Shown here piece after piece: positions 7,788-14,767 of a stretch of DNA of 15,335 nt. Numbering within the stretch: position 1 is the stretch's first letter; each line of letters opens with the position of its first letter. The stretch covers positions 1 through 15,335 of the forward strand of contig DAOUUR010000011.1 in the NCBI GenBank assembly GCA_030668045.1, in the 5' to 3' direction. Source of the DNA: a bacterium (GTDB lineage Bacteria; Zixibacteria; MSB-5A5; GN15; FEB-12). The position numbers and the translations under genes were made by a program. The notes beneath the pieces were generated by a model. The model did no database searches, was not told the DNA's origin, and saw only the letters and a list, made by a program, of their open reading frames with translations.

Positions 7788-7793
7788 ATGCAC

Positions 7794-7822
7794 ATGATAA
7801 CACACGAAGTTTCCGGTGTCAA
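7794..7822 (-). promoter_or_regulatory. Near-consensus sigma70 promoter of the hidden small gene
   Basis: On the minus strand a perfect TTGACA (7817-7822) is separated by exactly 17 bp from TATCAT (7794-7799), a 5 of 6 match to TATAAT. It lies 45 bp beyond the M1 peptidase stop and points away from it. It therefore cannot serve the annotated neighbours and implies a separate leftward transcript starting near 7787. Confidence 0.75.
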
Positions 7823-7867
7823 GTTATAAATGCACTTATCACGCAGATTCTCTCGATTTTCAGCTTT

Positions 7868-10213
7868 CTATTGTTTCACATCGGCCAGGACCGACTCAAA
7901 TGGATTCAGCCTGAGTTTCTTTGGCTCATTTTCAAGTGCCGGCAGGCTGAAATCAAAATCAGTTTTGTCAACCAGTAGTCGGAAATACGCACGGCGTTCG
8001 TTTTCAAATTCAATTTCGAGCGGAACGTACATCTTGAAACTATCAGGTACGTTCTCAGTCTTGATGTTGCATTGTGATAACCACTTACCGTCGCTACCCA
8101 TACTCATTTTATACGTAAACCGGTAGGTGGGTAGATCGTTACCGTAGACCCACTGATCGAAAAACCAGCCCATATCAATCCCAACATACTTCTCAGTCAG
8201 CTTACGGAATGCTTTGGTCGTCGCACGGCCACCTCGAAACTTCTGATAGTACTCCTTCATCATGGCGAAGAAACGGTCTTCGTTGAAATTCTGCAGATCG
8301 ATCAACATGTTCCGCAGCATGTGAAGGACAAAAGCGCCCTTCTTGTAAATTATCAGGCTGAAGTCCCCTCTGGTTTTAGTGCTTGATGTCCGGTGGCCGA
8401 GCGCGATCGGACCCGCCTCGGCACCGCTTCCAAAAATCGATTTCCGATTAGAAAATATCTCCTTGCGAATATCCTTAAGTCTGTCCAGAAACTTATCATT
8501 ATCCGCAACTGCCTGATAATAAATCAGCGCCGAGTATTCGGCAAACCCTTCGCTAAGCCACTTGTCATGATACGAATCATACCCGACTCCCACCCCCCAC
8601 CACTGATGCGCTACTTCGTGCGCTCGGAATAGTCTGTCCTCTCCCCACGCATCGGTATTGATCCAAGTCTTGACTCCAAGATGAAGAAATCCCGGAAAAG
8701 CCTCACCGTGCGATGCCAGCACTTCAGTAACGACAAGTTTTTTACCCGGATACTCACCAAAACGATGGCTAAACAACCTGAGGCTGTTGATCACATCGTC
8801 GGCAACCTGCCGTTCCATATGGCGGCCGGTATGTTCCATCGACACCTTCAGGCTGCAAGCAATCTTCTTATGGAGTGATTTGGAAAAATATACTTCGACC
8901 GGAGGCGCGTCGTCTTCGACAAAATCAAACTTCTTGAATCCACCGATATTGAAAGAGACGTTGGCGGCCGGTTGCTTTACGACCCAGCGAGTATGCAACA
9001 CGCGCCCGATCTTTTCGCTCTCCTGCAGTTCGCCAGTGGACACGAAGGAGTAATCTTCGGGAGTCTTATAGCTGATATCAAAGGTAGCCAATTGTCTGAA
9101 CCCATGCCGAGGGTACCATGAGGCTCCGGCATCGACAAAAAACTCCCCCGCAGCCTGTTCAATAAGTTCGCCACTGCAGAAGAAGGTCAGCGAGGCACTA
9201 TCTCCGGCAGCCAGTGGTTGATTCAAGATCAGGTATCGATCCCATGGTCTGTACCCATGCTTCTTGGCGGTCAATATGCCATAAGCGCCTCCAGGGGTTC
9301 CCGCCACACTATCAATCGTTAGCTCAGGGTCAAGCTTGAACCTGATCAGCTGAGTATTTTCCAACAGCGCTTTAAGTGTCATCTCCGCCCTGGCAGTGAA
9401 ATCTCCAGACCGATCAATTTCGGCTTCGATATTGTAATGCTTCACGCTGATAGCTTCGCGCCTGATCCCATTGATCATGTCGTAGGAATCATCAAGATAT
9501 ATCGAATAGCTGTTGATCAATTCCAGATAGTTCTCACCCGGGGCCCAGTGGTGTCGTTTGAACGAAACTTCCTCTCGATCATATTGATCAAACATATACA
9601 GCACCCGCTTCCTGCTATCCAGATGAAGGCTGGTCAGCAGGAACGGTTTGTCGAGCGGAAAAAGGATATTCCTGATCGCTTTGGCTAGCGGATAGCTGGT
9701 ATCGTCCGATTGGAATATCTGCACTTTCGTAAAAGCATCCATATGACGATTGGCGTGGCCGAATTTCCCCATATCAACATCACTGACCGGAACGCCATGG
9801 GAAACTATCTGCTCAACGGTACGCGAATCAAAAAGCAGCAACGCCTCCTTGAAGTACCTGTTAAGCGAGTCCGACTTGAACCACCGCTGTAATTGATCTT
9901 TTTCCATCTGAACCGGCGGTTCAAACTGAAACCACCCCATCCCCCTGAAAAACCCGCCCCATCGCACCGTGTCACCATCGAGCACAATCGGTTTGAAGAA
10001 ACAGAACTCCCCCTCTTCAATTACCAGGTTCAGGCTGTGGTGTTCGATGGTGAGACTGTCGATCCGGTAGATGGCGGTCTCGTCCATCTCTGGTTCTTCC
10101 ATCTGGTCGTACGCCGCGATGATCTCCGATGCGGTCGCCGCGTGTATCTCTGATATGCACAAGATGCCGAGAACACATACGCACGCCAGATTAGTCAGAA
10201 TTCTGTGGGCCAT
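7868..10213 (-). CDS. Secreted M1-family (gluzincin) metallopeptidase lacking the GXMEN motif
   Basis: The 781-residue protein starts with a signal peptide (MAHRILTNLACVCVLGILC...EIHA, cleavage near residue 26), so it should act outside the cytoplasm. After a long N-terminal region of unassigned fold (about 30-255), it has an M1-type beta domain and the catalytic domain. HEVAHQWWG carries HEXXH (532-536), and WLSEGFAEY supplies Glu555 as third zinc ligand 18 residues later. IIYKKGAFVLHML (Tyr623) matches the catalytic tyrosine region. The usual GAMEN exopeptidase motif is replaced by HGEAFPGF (about 502-509), so classical aminopeptidase specificity is doubtful. ATG 10213 is chosen because it gives the signal peptide and has AGAGG upstream; an ATG at 10255 would precede it with 14 polar residues. 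It lies downstream of the aldolase terminator. Confidence 0.9.
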   Translation of the reverse strand: MAHRILTNLACVCVLGILCISEIHAATASEIIAAYDQMEEPEMDETAIYRIDSLTIEHHSLNLVIEEGEFCFFKPIVLDGDTVRWGGFFRGMGWFQFEPPVQMEKDQLQRWFKSDSLNRYFKEALLLFDSRTVEQIVSHGVPVSDVDMGKFGHANRHMDAFTKVQIFQSDDTSYPLAKAIRNILFPLDKPFLLTSLHLDSRKRVLYMFDQYDREEVSFKRHHWAPGENYLELINSYSIYLDDSYDMINGIRREAISVKHYNIEAEIDRSGDFTARAEMTLKALLENTQLIRFKLDPELTIDSVAGTPGGAYGILTAKKHGYRPWDRYLILNQPLAAGDSASLTFFCSGELIEQAAGEFFVDAGASWYPRHGFRQLATFDISYKTPEDYSFVSTGELQESEKIGRVLHTRWVVKQPAANVSFNIGGFKKFDFVEDDAPPVEVYFSKSLHKKIACSLKVSMEHTGRHMERQVADDVINSLRLFSHRFGEYPGKKLVVTEVLASHGEAFPGFLHLGVKTWINTDAWGEDRLFRAHEVAHQWWGVGVGYDSYHDKWLSEGFAEYSALIYYQAVADNDKFLDRLKDIRKEIFSNRKSIFGSGAEAGPIALGHRTSSTKTRGDFSLIIYKKGAFVLHMLRNMLIDLQNFNEDRFFAMMKEYYQKFRGGRATTKAFRKLTEKYVGIDMGWFFDQWVYGNDLPTYRFTYKMSMGSDGKWLSQCNIKTENVPDSFKMYVPLEIEFENERRAYFRLLVDKTDFDFSLPALENEPKKLRLNPFESVLADVKQ

Positions 10214-10251
10214 GTCGGTCAGTCCTCTCAACTCCTCCGTGCAAGATGACG

Positions 10252-10288
10252 GCAAACAAAAAGGGCAGGCAAGCCTGCCTGCCCTTCA
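10252..10288 (-). terminator. Rho-independent terminator of the fbaB gene
   Basis: AAGGGCAGGC (10261-10270) pairs perfectly with GCCTGCCCTT (10277-10286) around a 6-nt loop. On the minus strand it is followed by TTTTTGTTT. It begins 25 bp after the aldolase stop, so the M1 peptidase downstream needs either read-through or its own promoter; none was identified. Confidence 0.88.
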
Positions 10289-10311
10289 CAGTGTGCAAGA
10301 ATGTTTGGTGC

Positions 10312-11361
10312 TCAGGCGATTGTAACCTCTTTGCAGAGGTAGATATCCTGAATAGCATGAAGTAGTTCGATTCCATCCTTCATCGGTCTTTGGAATGCTT
10401 TTCGACCGGAAATCATACCGGCGCCACCTGCCCGCTTGTTGATCACAGCCGTGCGGACAGCCTGAGCCGTGTCGGAATCGCCACCCGAGGCTCCACCCGA
10501 ATTGATCATCGGGATTCGACCCATGTAGCAGTTAGCAACTTGATAACGGGTTAGGTCGATCGGATGGTCGGTCGTCAGGTCATCGTAAACTTTCGGGTGC
10601 GTCTTGCCAAATTTTAGAGCGTTGTATCCGCCGTTGTTCTCCGCCTGCTTCTGCTTGATCAGGTCGGCTTCTATGGTGACACCGAGATGATTGGCCTGGC
10701 CGGTTAAGTCGGCAGCGGTGTGATAGTCTTTGTCGGTTTTGAAATCGCTGTTGCGAAGATAACACCAGAGGACCGTGAACAACCCCAGTTCGTGGGCATA
10801 GGAGAACGCATCGGTAACTTCCTGCAACTGCCGCATAGCAGTATCGGAACCGAAATAGATTGTTGCCCCGACACCAACCGCACCCATGTTGAACGCATCC
10901 TTGACCTGCGCAAACATCACCTGATCAAATGTGTTGGGGTAGGTCAGTAGTTCGTTGTGATTCAGTTTCAGAAACATTGGAATTTTGTGGGCAAATTTCC
11001 GGCAGATCGAACCGAGCACACCGAAGGTTGAAGTCACACCGTTACAACCACCCTCAATTGCCAACTCGACAATCTTTTCCGGATCAAAGTAGATCGGGTT
11101 GGGGGCAAACGATGCGCCACCGGAATGTTCAATGCCTTGATCGACCGGCAGAATCGACATATATCCCGAACCGGCCAGCCGTCCGCTGTTAAACAGCCAA
11201 TTAAAATTACGAAGCACGGCCGGCGCCCGGTCGGAAAGACCGAAAGCTTCATCGATGAAATTTGGTCCGGGTAGGTGAAGCGCCGACTTGTCAATGGTCT
11301 TGCACTTGTGGGTCAACAGATTCTTATCGTCGCCCAGCAGTTTCTCAATCTTGTTAATCAT
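10312..11361 (-). CDS. fbaB: Class I fructose-bisphosphate aldolase, FbaB/DhnA type
   Basis: The 349-residue product is full length for the bacterial FbaB type, which makes or cleaves fructose 1,6-bisphosphate through a Schiff base in glycolysis and gluconeogenesis. Recognisable blocks are [14 protein letters not shown] (67-80), [19 protein letters not shown] (129-147), [10 protein letters not shown] (163-172), [10 protein letters not shown] (229-238), [17 protein letters not shown] (266-282), [11 protein letters not shown] (286-296) and [12 protein letters not shown] (315-326). Lys236 or Lys238 in ADLIKQK is the likely Schiff-base lysine, by family inference. The ATG has AGGAG about 8 bases upstream. 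The gene appears to be a single-gene transcript: it has a promoter with an inverted repeat upstream and a strong terminator downstream. Confidence 0.95.
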   Translation of the reverse strand: MINKIEKLLGDDKNLLTHKCKTIDKSALHLPGPNFIDEAFGLSDRAPAVLRNFNWLFNSGRLAGSGYMSILPVDQGIEHSGGASFAPNPIYFDPEKIVELAIEGGCNGVTSTFGVLGSICRKFAHKIPMFLKLNHNELLTYPNTFDQVMFAQVKDAFNMGAVGVGATIYFGSDTAMRQLQEVTDAFSYAHELGLFTVLWCYLRNSDFKTDKDYHTAADLTGQANHLGVTIEADLIKQKQAENNGGYNALKFGKTHPKVYDDLTTDHPIDLTRYQVANCYMGRIPMINSGGASGGDSDTAQAVRTAVINKRAGGAGMISGRKAFQRPMKDGIELLHAIQDIYLCKEVTIA

Positions 11362-11383
11362 CCGACTATCTCCTGCGTTTAGG

Positions 11384-11420
11384 ATCGCATTCTTATGCGA
11401 TTAATTACACTTTTTGAAAA
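11384..11420 (-). promoter_or_regulatory. Candidate fbaB promoter with inverted-repeat operator
   Basis: On the minus strand TTTTCA (11415-11420) and CATAAG (11392-11397) are spaced 17 bp, each a 4 of 6 match to consensus. A perfect inverted repeat, ATCGCAT-TCTT-ATGCGAT (11384-11401), covers the -10 box and the predicted start. It could be a repressor site or form a leader hairpin. The promoter itself is weak by sequence. Confidence 0.4.
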
Positions 11421-11515
11421 CCTAAAATCAAGCAGAATTGAGTGCCGCCAGACAGTGCGGATTATCGATCTGCCTGTAACTCGTCCGGCGTCGGGTCGGG
11501 CAGCATCGGTGGAGG

Positions 11516-12235
11516 TCAGAATAACTCCAACAGATAGTCGATGCCGCTTCCCCCGACGTTGGCCATGACATGAACGACAATGGCAGGAATGAGGCTCCCT
11601 GTTTTCTCGCGATAGTAACCGGCTACTAACCCCACGAAGAAGGCAAATACCACAATAAGGGCCACCAGCGAACCGGAGACGCCGATTGACAGCAGGCCGG
11701 CGTGCATCAGCCCGAAAAACAGAGCCGCCACAAGAACCGGCAGGCTGATCCGAATGCCAGCCACGCTTATTCCATGTATTTGCAAGGGGGCCAGAAAGCT
11801 CTGCACCAGCCCTCGCGCCAAAACCTCCTCGGCAATGCTGGCACATATCCAGATAATCACAGTCGTCTGCAGAAAGGAGAAATCCTGCATGGATGGGTGT
11901 TTGTCGAGGGCGAGGAGTGGGATCACGGCATTCATTAGAACTCCAAGCCCCAAACCCAGCAGGACCACTCGTCCCCACGTCATATCTCGGGCCGCCTTGA
12001 AGCCGTAAAGAGATATCCTCCCTCTGCTGACAAGCAGTATCAGCAGGAATGAGCAAACCAGCATGGCCAGCTCACCGGCGATACCGACTGTCCACTGGTC
12101 TGAGAAGAAAGAATCAGGCTGATTCTGCAGATACATGGTTGCGGATGATATGGCTATCAGCCCCAGCATACCAAGAAGGGTGGCGACGATGATTCTGCCT
12201 ACAGCGCAAACAAACTGGTTTTGAAAAACACTCAT
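11516..12235 (-). CDS. CPBP-family intramembrane protease (CAAX/ABI type)
   Basis: This 239-residue membrane protein has several hydrophobic segments and the CPBP (ABI, PF02517) signature. Motif 1 is AEEVLARG with Glu136, Glu137 and Arg141; motif 2 is FFGLMHAG with His178; the last is VVHVMANVGG with His222. These are the catalytic Glu/His positions of Rce1-like intramembrane metalloproteases, which act in the inner membrane, sometimes in protein maturation or bacteriocin self-immunity. The substrate is unknown. ATG 12235 is chosen for GGGAG about 8 bases upstream; an ATG at 12271 adds 12 polar residues. The gene follows phzF after 51 bp and is probably in its operon. After the TGA stop the same frame continues for 17 codons (see findings). 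Between 11402 and 11515 no other gene is seen. Confidence 0.9.
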   Translation of the reverse strand: MSVFQNQFVCAVGRIIVATLLGMLGLIAISSATMYLQNQPDSFFSDQWTVGIAGELAMLVCSFLLILLVSRGRISLYGFKAARDMTWGRVVLLGLGLGVLMNAVIPLLALDKHPSMQDFSFLQTTVIIWICASIAEEVLARGLVQSFLAPLQIHGISVAGIRISLPVLVAALFFGLMHAGLLSIGVSGSLVALIVVFAFFVGLVAGYYREKTGSLIPAIVVHVMANVGGSGIDYLLELF

Positions 12236-12286
12236 AGCACTTCTCCCGGATAACACGCATGACTCATCCAAAAGTACAACTACATA

Positions 12287-13093
12287 TCAGGTCAAGCCAA
12301 CCTCGTTAGCCAGTTCGCCGCGGAGGACAGTTATGGCCCGACCACCGAGAAGAACACGGTCACCATCAACTCGCACCCGAACTTCCCCGCCACGAGCCGA
12401 GGCCTGGTACGCCAAAAACTGGCTCTTGCCCAATTTCTCCTGCCAGTAAGGGCCGAGCACTGTGTGTGCCGATCCGGTCACGGGGTCTTCGGCAACCCCA
12501 ACCGCCGGTGCAAAAAAACGAGAGATGAAATCGTACGGTTGACCGTCGCTACGACTGGTGACAATCGTTCCACGAACAGGCAGTTCACCGAGACGACCGA
12601 TATCGGGTTTGAGCGATCTGACAATCTCATCCGATTCGACTTCCACTATGATATCATACCGGCTTTTACAGACGGCAACAATTTTCACGCCAAGCGCATC
12701 TTCCAGACCATCGGGAGCCGGACAACTCGTAGCCGGGTTGGCCGGAAAATCAAGCTCGATCCACTGGCCATCTTTCCGGGCAATCAGCTCGCCACTAAGA
12801 GTCTTGAAACTGATTTCCTGGTCGGCCGCAACGTGGCCTTCTTCCCAGAGCACATGGGCCGACGCCAGCGTAGCGTGACCACACAGTTCCACCTCCGCCG
12901 CGGGGGTGAACCAGCGAAGGTTATAGCCGTTCTCAGCAGGATACAGAAACGCTGTCTCAGACAGATTCATCTCAAGCGCGACCTTTTGCATCCCACGCTC
13001 ATCGGCGGCTCCCCCCAGAATACATACACCGGCCGGGTTACCCCTAAACGGCTCAGATGCAAACGAATCAACTTGTACTATTTTTTGTCCCAC
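12287..13093 (-). CDS. PhzF-family isomerase/epimerase-like protein
   Basis: The 268-residue protein matches the PhzF family (two-domain DapF-like fold). The N-terminus has VDSFASEPFRGNPAGV (8-23), NLSETAFL with the conserved catalytic Glu46, RWFTPAAEVELCGHATLASAH (60-80), and near the C-terminus GVAEDPVTGSAHT. Most family members outside phenazine clusters have unknown substrates, and there are no phenazine genes here, so a role in phenazine synthesis is not implied. The start is GTG at 13093 with GAGGTG about 7 bases upstream. The gene lies just downstream of a decayed outer-membrane protein relic that contains a promoter-like sequence. CPBP protease follows. Confidence 0.93.
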   Translation of the reverse strand: MGQKIVQVDSFASEPFRGNPAGVCILGGAADERGMQKVALEMNLSETAFLYPAENGYNLRWFTPAAEVELCGHATLASAHVLWEEGHVAADQEISFKTLSGELIARKDGQWIELDFPANPATSCPAPDGLEDALGVKIVAVCKSRYDIIVEVESDEIVRSLKPDIGRLGELPVRGTIVTSRSDGQPYDFISRFFAPAVGVAEDPVTGSAHTVLGPYWQEKLGKSQFLAYQASARGGEVRVRVDGDRVLLGGRAITVLRGELANEVGLT

Positions 13094-13132
13094 GTGGGCA
13101 CCTCGCTTCTTTCGTGACGCGATGTTCTGAAA

Positions 13133-13282
13133 CTAAATCTGGAACAGGTACTGCGTCTTGAAGAAGAACTGACGCGAAGTTGCGGCCCATTCCTAATTTG
13201 ATACCGACTCATAAACATTCGAGTCATAATAGTAGAAATTACCAGTGGCGCCAACATAGAAAACGGTGAACGGATTGAGCTA
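13133..13282 (-). pseudogene. C-terminal relic resembling DUF5916-type outer-membrane proteins
   Basis: One minus-strand frame reads LNPFTVFYVGATGNFYYYDS, then SNVYESVSN, a TAG, EWAATSRQFFFKTQYLFQI and a final TAG at 13133-13135. The NPFTVFYVG..., RQFF.K.QYLF ending is typical of the last beta strands of large DUF5916/CBM9-like outer-membrane proteins. The frame is broken by an internal TAG and by a TAG (13280-13282) just before the conserved part, and no recognisable body is found further upstream. About 50 residues remain of a family that usually exceeds 700. The identification rests on motif memory, not alignment. Confidence 0.6.
13226..13254 (-). promoter_or_regulatory. Promoter-like sequence inside the relic, upstream of phzF
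   Basis: On the minus strand TTGGCG (13249-13254) and TATTAT (13226-13231) are spaced 17 bp, matching consensus at 4 of 6 and 5 of 6. It would give phzF a leader of about 125 nt. The rest of the 13283-13454 gap shows no gene I can support. Confidence 0.4.
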
Positions 13283-13454
13283 TCGGGCCACCCACCGGGA
13301 CGAGGTTTCGACAATGACTCTATCCGCGTAGCGACGGGCTTTATGTCCACCGTAAATTGGTCGGCTGCCTCACTCCTTGGGGTGAGTCTTGGACAAGGAC
13401 CTGACACAACGGCTAAGAAAGTTGCGGCCATCCCGACAGTAGAGTCTCCCCGGC

Positions 13455-13489
13455 AAACAAAAAAAGCCCCTCCGACAGGAGGGGCTTTT
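13455..13489 (-). terminator. Strong Rho-independent terminator of the STAS operon
   Basis: AAAAGCCCCTCC (13462-13473) and GGAGGGGCTTTT (13478-13489) form a perfect 12-bp stem with a GACA/TGTC tetraloop. On the minus strand the stem runs into a T7 tract. It starts 20 bp after the stop of the second STAS gene. A shorter T run on the plus side makes it possibly bidirectional. Confidence 0.92.
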
Positions 13490-13508
13490 AAATCAGAGCA
13501 GGCAAACC

Positions 13509-13841
13509 TTAGAATGCTTTCATTGCCTCCTCGGCTGTGTCGAAATGCTCAAATACCGTAATGAGCCGTGTGATAGTCAGAATTGACTCGATTTTGCTAA
13601 TATCAGCCAGGACCAGGCGACCCTCGGCATTCTTCACCGTCGTCAGAGCAGAAATCAACATGCCCAGACCGACTGAGTTCATCCAATCAACTTTGCGCAT
13701 ATCGATGATGAAGTTCTTCTTGTTCTGAGTGATGTACTCATGAATCCGGCCGTGAAAAAGCGTCGTCTCCTCGCCACCCATTATTTTCCCGGAAATTTTG
13801 AATACAACAATTTCACCGTCTAACTTGTCGTCAAATTTCAT
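13509..13841 (-). CDS. STAS-domain protein (anti-sigma factor antagonist-like), second of a pair
   Basis: The 110-residue protein is a single STAS domain of the SpoIIAA/RsbV type. It has the N-terminal strands GEIVVFKISGKIMGGEE, FIIDMRKVDWMNSVGLGMLISALT (44-67) and a C-terminal amphipathic helix. Ser56 in MNSVGLGM is at the position phosphorylated by partner kinases in the family. ATG 13841 has AAGGA about 8 bases upstream. The gene lies 17 nt after its paralogue at 13859-14203 and shares its promoter. No anti-sigma kinase, phosphatase or sigma factor is nearby, so the partner must be encoded elsewhere. It could also be a non-phosphorylated STAS adaptor. Confidence 0.9.
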   Translation of the reverse strand: MKFDDKLDGEIVVFKISGKIMGGEETTLFHGRIHEYITQNKKNFIIDMRKVDWMNSVGLGMLISALTTVKNAEGRLVLADISKIESILTITRLITVFEHFDTAEEAMKAF

Positions 13842-13858
13842 CTGTGTGTCCTTCTAAT

Positions 13859-14203
13859 CTACTTGTTTTCAAACGAAGCTACTGCTTCTTCGAGACTGTC
13901 ATAGCTGTCAAAAATCAAATTGAGCCGCGTCATGGCAATGAGGTTCTGAATTCTGGTGATGTTGGCCAGCACGAGACGACCACCGCCATTCTGCACCGTC
14001 GAAAGAGCCGAAATGAGCATCCCCAGACCGACCGATCCCATAAGCTCAACCTTACCCAGATCAATAATGATATGTTTCTTATTGAGGTTGATGTACTGAT
14101 GGATCTGTCCGTGGAAGAGTGTAAAGCTCTCTTCGTAGTTTAGAACCTTGCCGGCGATTTTGAATATCGCGATATCGCCTTCGAGTGTGTCCTTGTACTT
14201 CAA
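13859..14203 (-). CDS. STAS-domain protein (anti-sigma factor antagonist-like), first of a pair
   Basis: This 114-residue STAS protein aligns along its whole length with its downstream neighbour: KYKDTLEGDIAIFKIAGKV against KFDDKLDGEIVVFKISGKI, and ELMGSVGLGMLISALSTV against DWMNSVGLGMLISALTTV. The likely phosphorylatable serine is Ser57. The pair clearly arose by duplication but has diverged in the loop before strand 3 and in the C-terminal helix, so the two may answer to different partners. The start is TTG at 14203, because GAGAGG lies about 8 bases upstream and this aligns with the paralogue's start; an ATG at 14210 is out of frame. A promoter (14290-14318) and phased repeats lie upstream. 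Confidence 0.9.
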   Translation of the reverse strand: MKYKDTLEGDIAIFKIAGKVLNYEESFTLFHGQIHQYINLNKKHIIIDLGKVELMGSVGLGMLISALSTVQNGGGRLVLANITRIQNLIAMTRLNLIFDSYDSLEEAVASFENK

Positions 14204-14231
14204 ATCTCATCCCTCTCTTTTCTGAGATTAT

Positions 14232-14279
14232 CCGACTAATCGGTTTTCCGCCGACTAATCAGCCTCTTGCCGACTTGTC
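14232..14279. repeat. Three 10-nt repeats spaced exactly 19 nt in the STAS leader
   Basis: CCGACTAATC starts at 14232 and again at 14251, and CCGACTTGTC starts at 14270, so the period is exactly 19. In the leftward RNA each copy can form a tiny hairpin: CCGA-UUAG-UCGG, GCUGA-UUAG-UCGGC, and a weaker CGA-CAAG-UCG. They lie between the predicted transcription start (near 14283) and the STAS ribosome-binding site. Confidence 0.7.
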
Positions 14280-14289
14280 GCTATTTAAT

Positions 14290-14318
14290 AATATAGATTG
14301 GGTTACTATCGGAATCAA
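14290..14318 (-). promoter_or_regulatory. Sigma70-type promoter of the STAS operon
   Basis: On the minus strand TTGATT (14313-14318) is followed after exactly 17 bp by TATATT (14290-14295), matching consensus at 4 of 6 and 5 of 6. It lies about 87 bp upstream of the TTG start, and the 19-nt-phased repeats follow directly. Confidence 0.62.
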
Positions 14319-14447
14319 GCGGTTTCTGGTGGATCGCCACCCCTGCCTGGAAGCACCTGCGGTCCACCGAGAGGCACTGTTAGACAGACCATCAGGCAGG
14401 CAGAGCTTGGCTTGCTCTCTAAGAGAGGATGCCAGCCAGACTTGCAT
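14319..14447. other. Non-coding stretch with short inverted repeats
   Basis: No gene is seen here. It holds GGTGG-ATCG-CCACC (14328-14341) and CTCTCT-A-AGAGAG (14415-14427). No U-rich tail follows either, so I do not call a terminator for the small membrane gene ending at 14448. Confidence 0.4.
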
Positions 14448-14711
14448 CTACTTCTTCTCGTCTCGGAAGAGTAAGACAACCCCCCCTGTAAGCAACACAA
14501 GCACAAAGATTTGAGTGTATAGCCTCAAGTAGTCGACCGAATATCCAGTGCTGTATTCCGGTGGGTTGAGAAAAAACCTATAACCAGTTTGTTCCAGTAT
14601 GACCGAGGCTCCCCCTTTGGGCAATCGTTGCTCCCAAGTGGGAAATAGGAACGACGCTGTGATCAAGAATAGCCCGACTAGCAGTGTGATCTTTTGTTTT
14701 CTGTTAAGCAC
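14448..14711 (-). CDS. Small two-helix membrane protein of unknown function
   Basis: The 87-residue protein has a positively charged start (MLNRKQK), a first hydrophobic segment (about 8-24, ITLLVGLFLITASFLFP), a central aromatic and proline-rich stretch around GYRFFLNPPEYSTGYS, and a second hydrophobic segment (about 66-81) followed by the charged tail RDEKK. This predicts a two-helix inner-membrane protein with the middle loop outside and both ends in the cytoplasm. The start is GTG at 14711, with AGGA about 8 bases upstream. I recognise no named family. Similar small two-helix proteins are common and unannotated. Confidence 0.72.
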   Translation of the reverse strand: MLNRKQKITLLVGLFLITASFLFPTWEQRLPKGGASVILEQTGYRFFLNPPEYSTGYSVDYLRLYTQIFVLVLLTGGVVLLFRDEKK

Positions 14712-14767
14712 TCACTTGTCCTGACGTTTCATTTTTTCCAAAGATGACTACCAGACACACAATTGCC

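Noticed and set aside
7330..7790. tmRNA, RNase P RNA or 6S RNA in the large gap
   Set aside because: No tRNA-like ends, tag ORF, RNase P core or 6S-like long bulged stem could be found on either strand.
11379..12056. Minus-strand ORF of 225 codons overlapping the CPBP gene
   Set aside because: It is another frame of the CPBP gene with Arg/Cys-rich composition and no domain, while the CPBP frame has all catalytic motifs.
12464..13117. Plus-strand ORF of 217 codons
   Set aside because: It is antisense to phzF and has shadow-like composition.
13078..13431. Minus-strand ORF of 117 codons upstream of phzF
   Set aside because: It is Ser/Arg/Pro-rich without a family and covers the DUF5916-like relic in a different frame, so I read the relic frame as the meaningful one.
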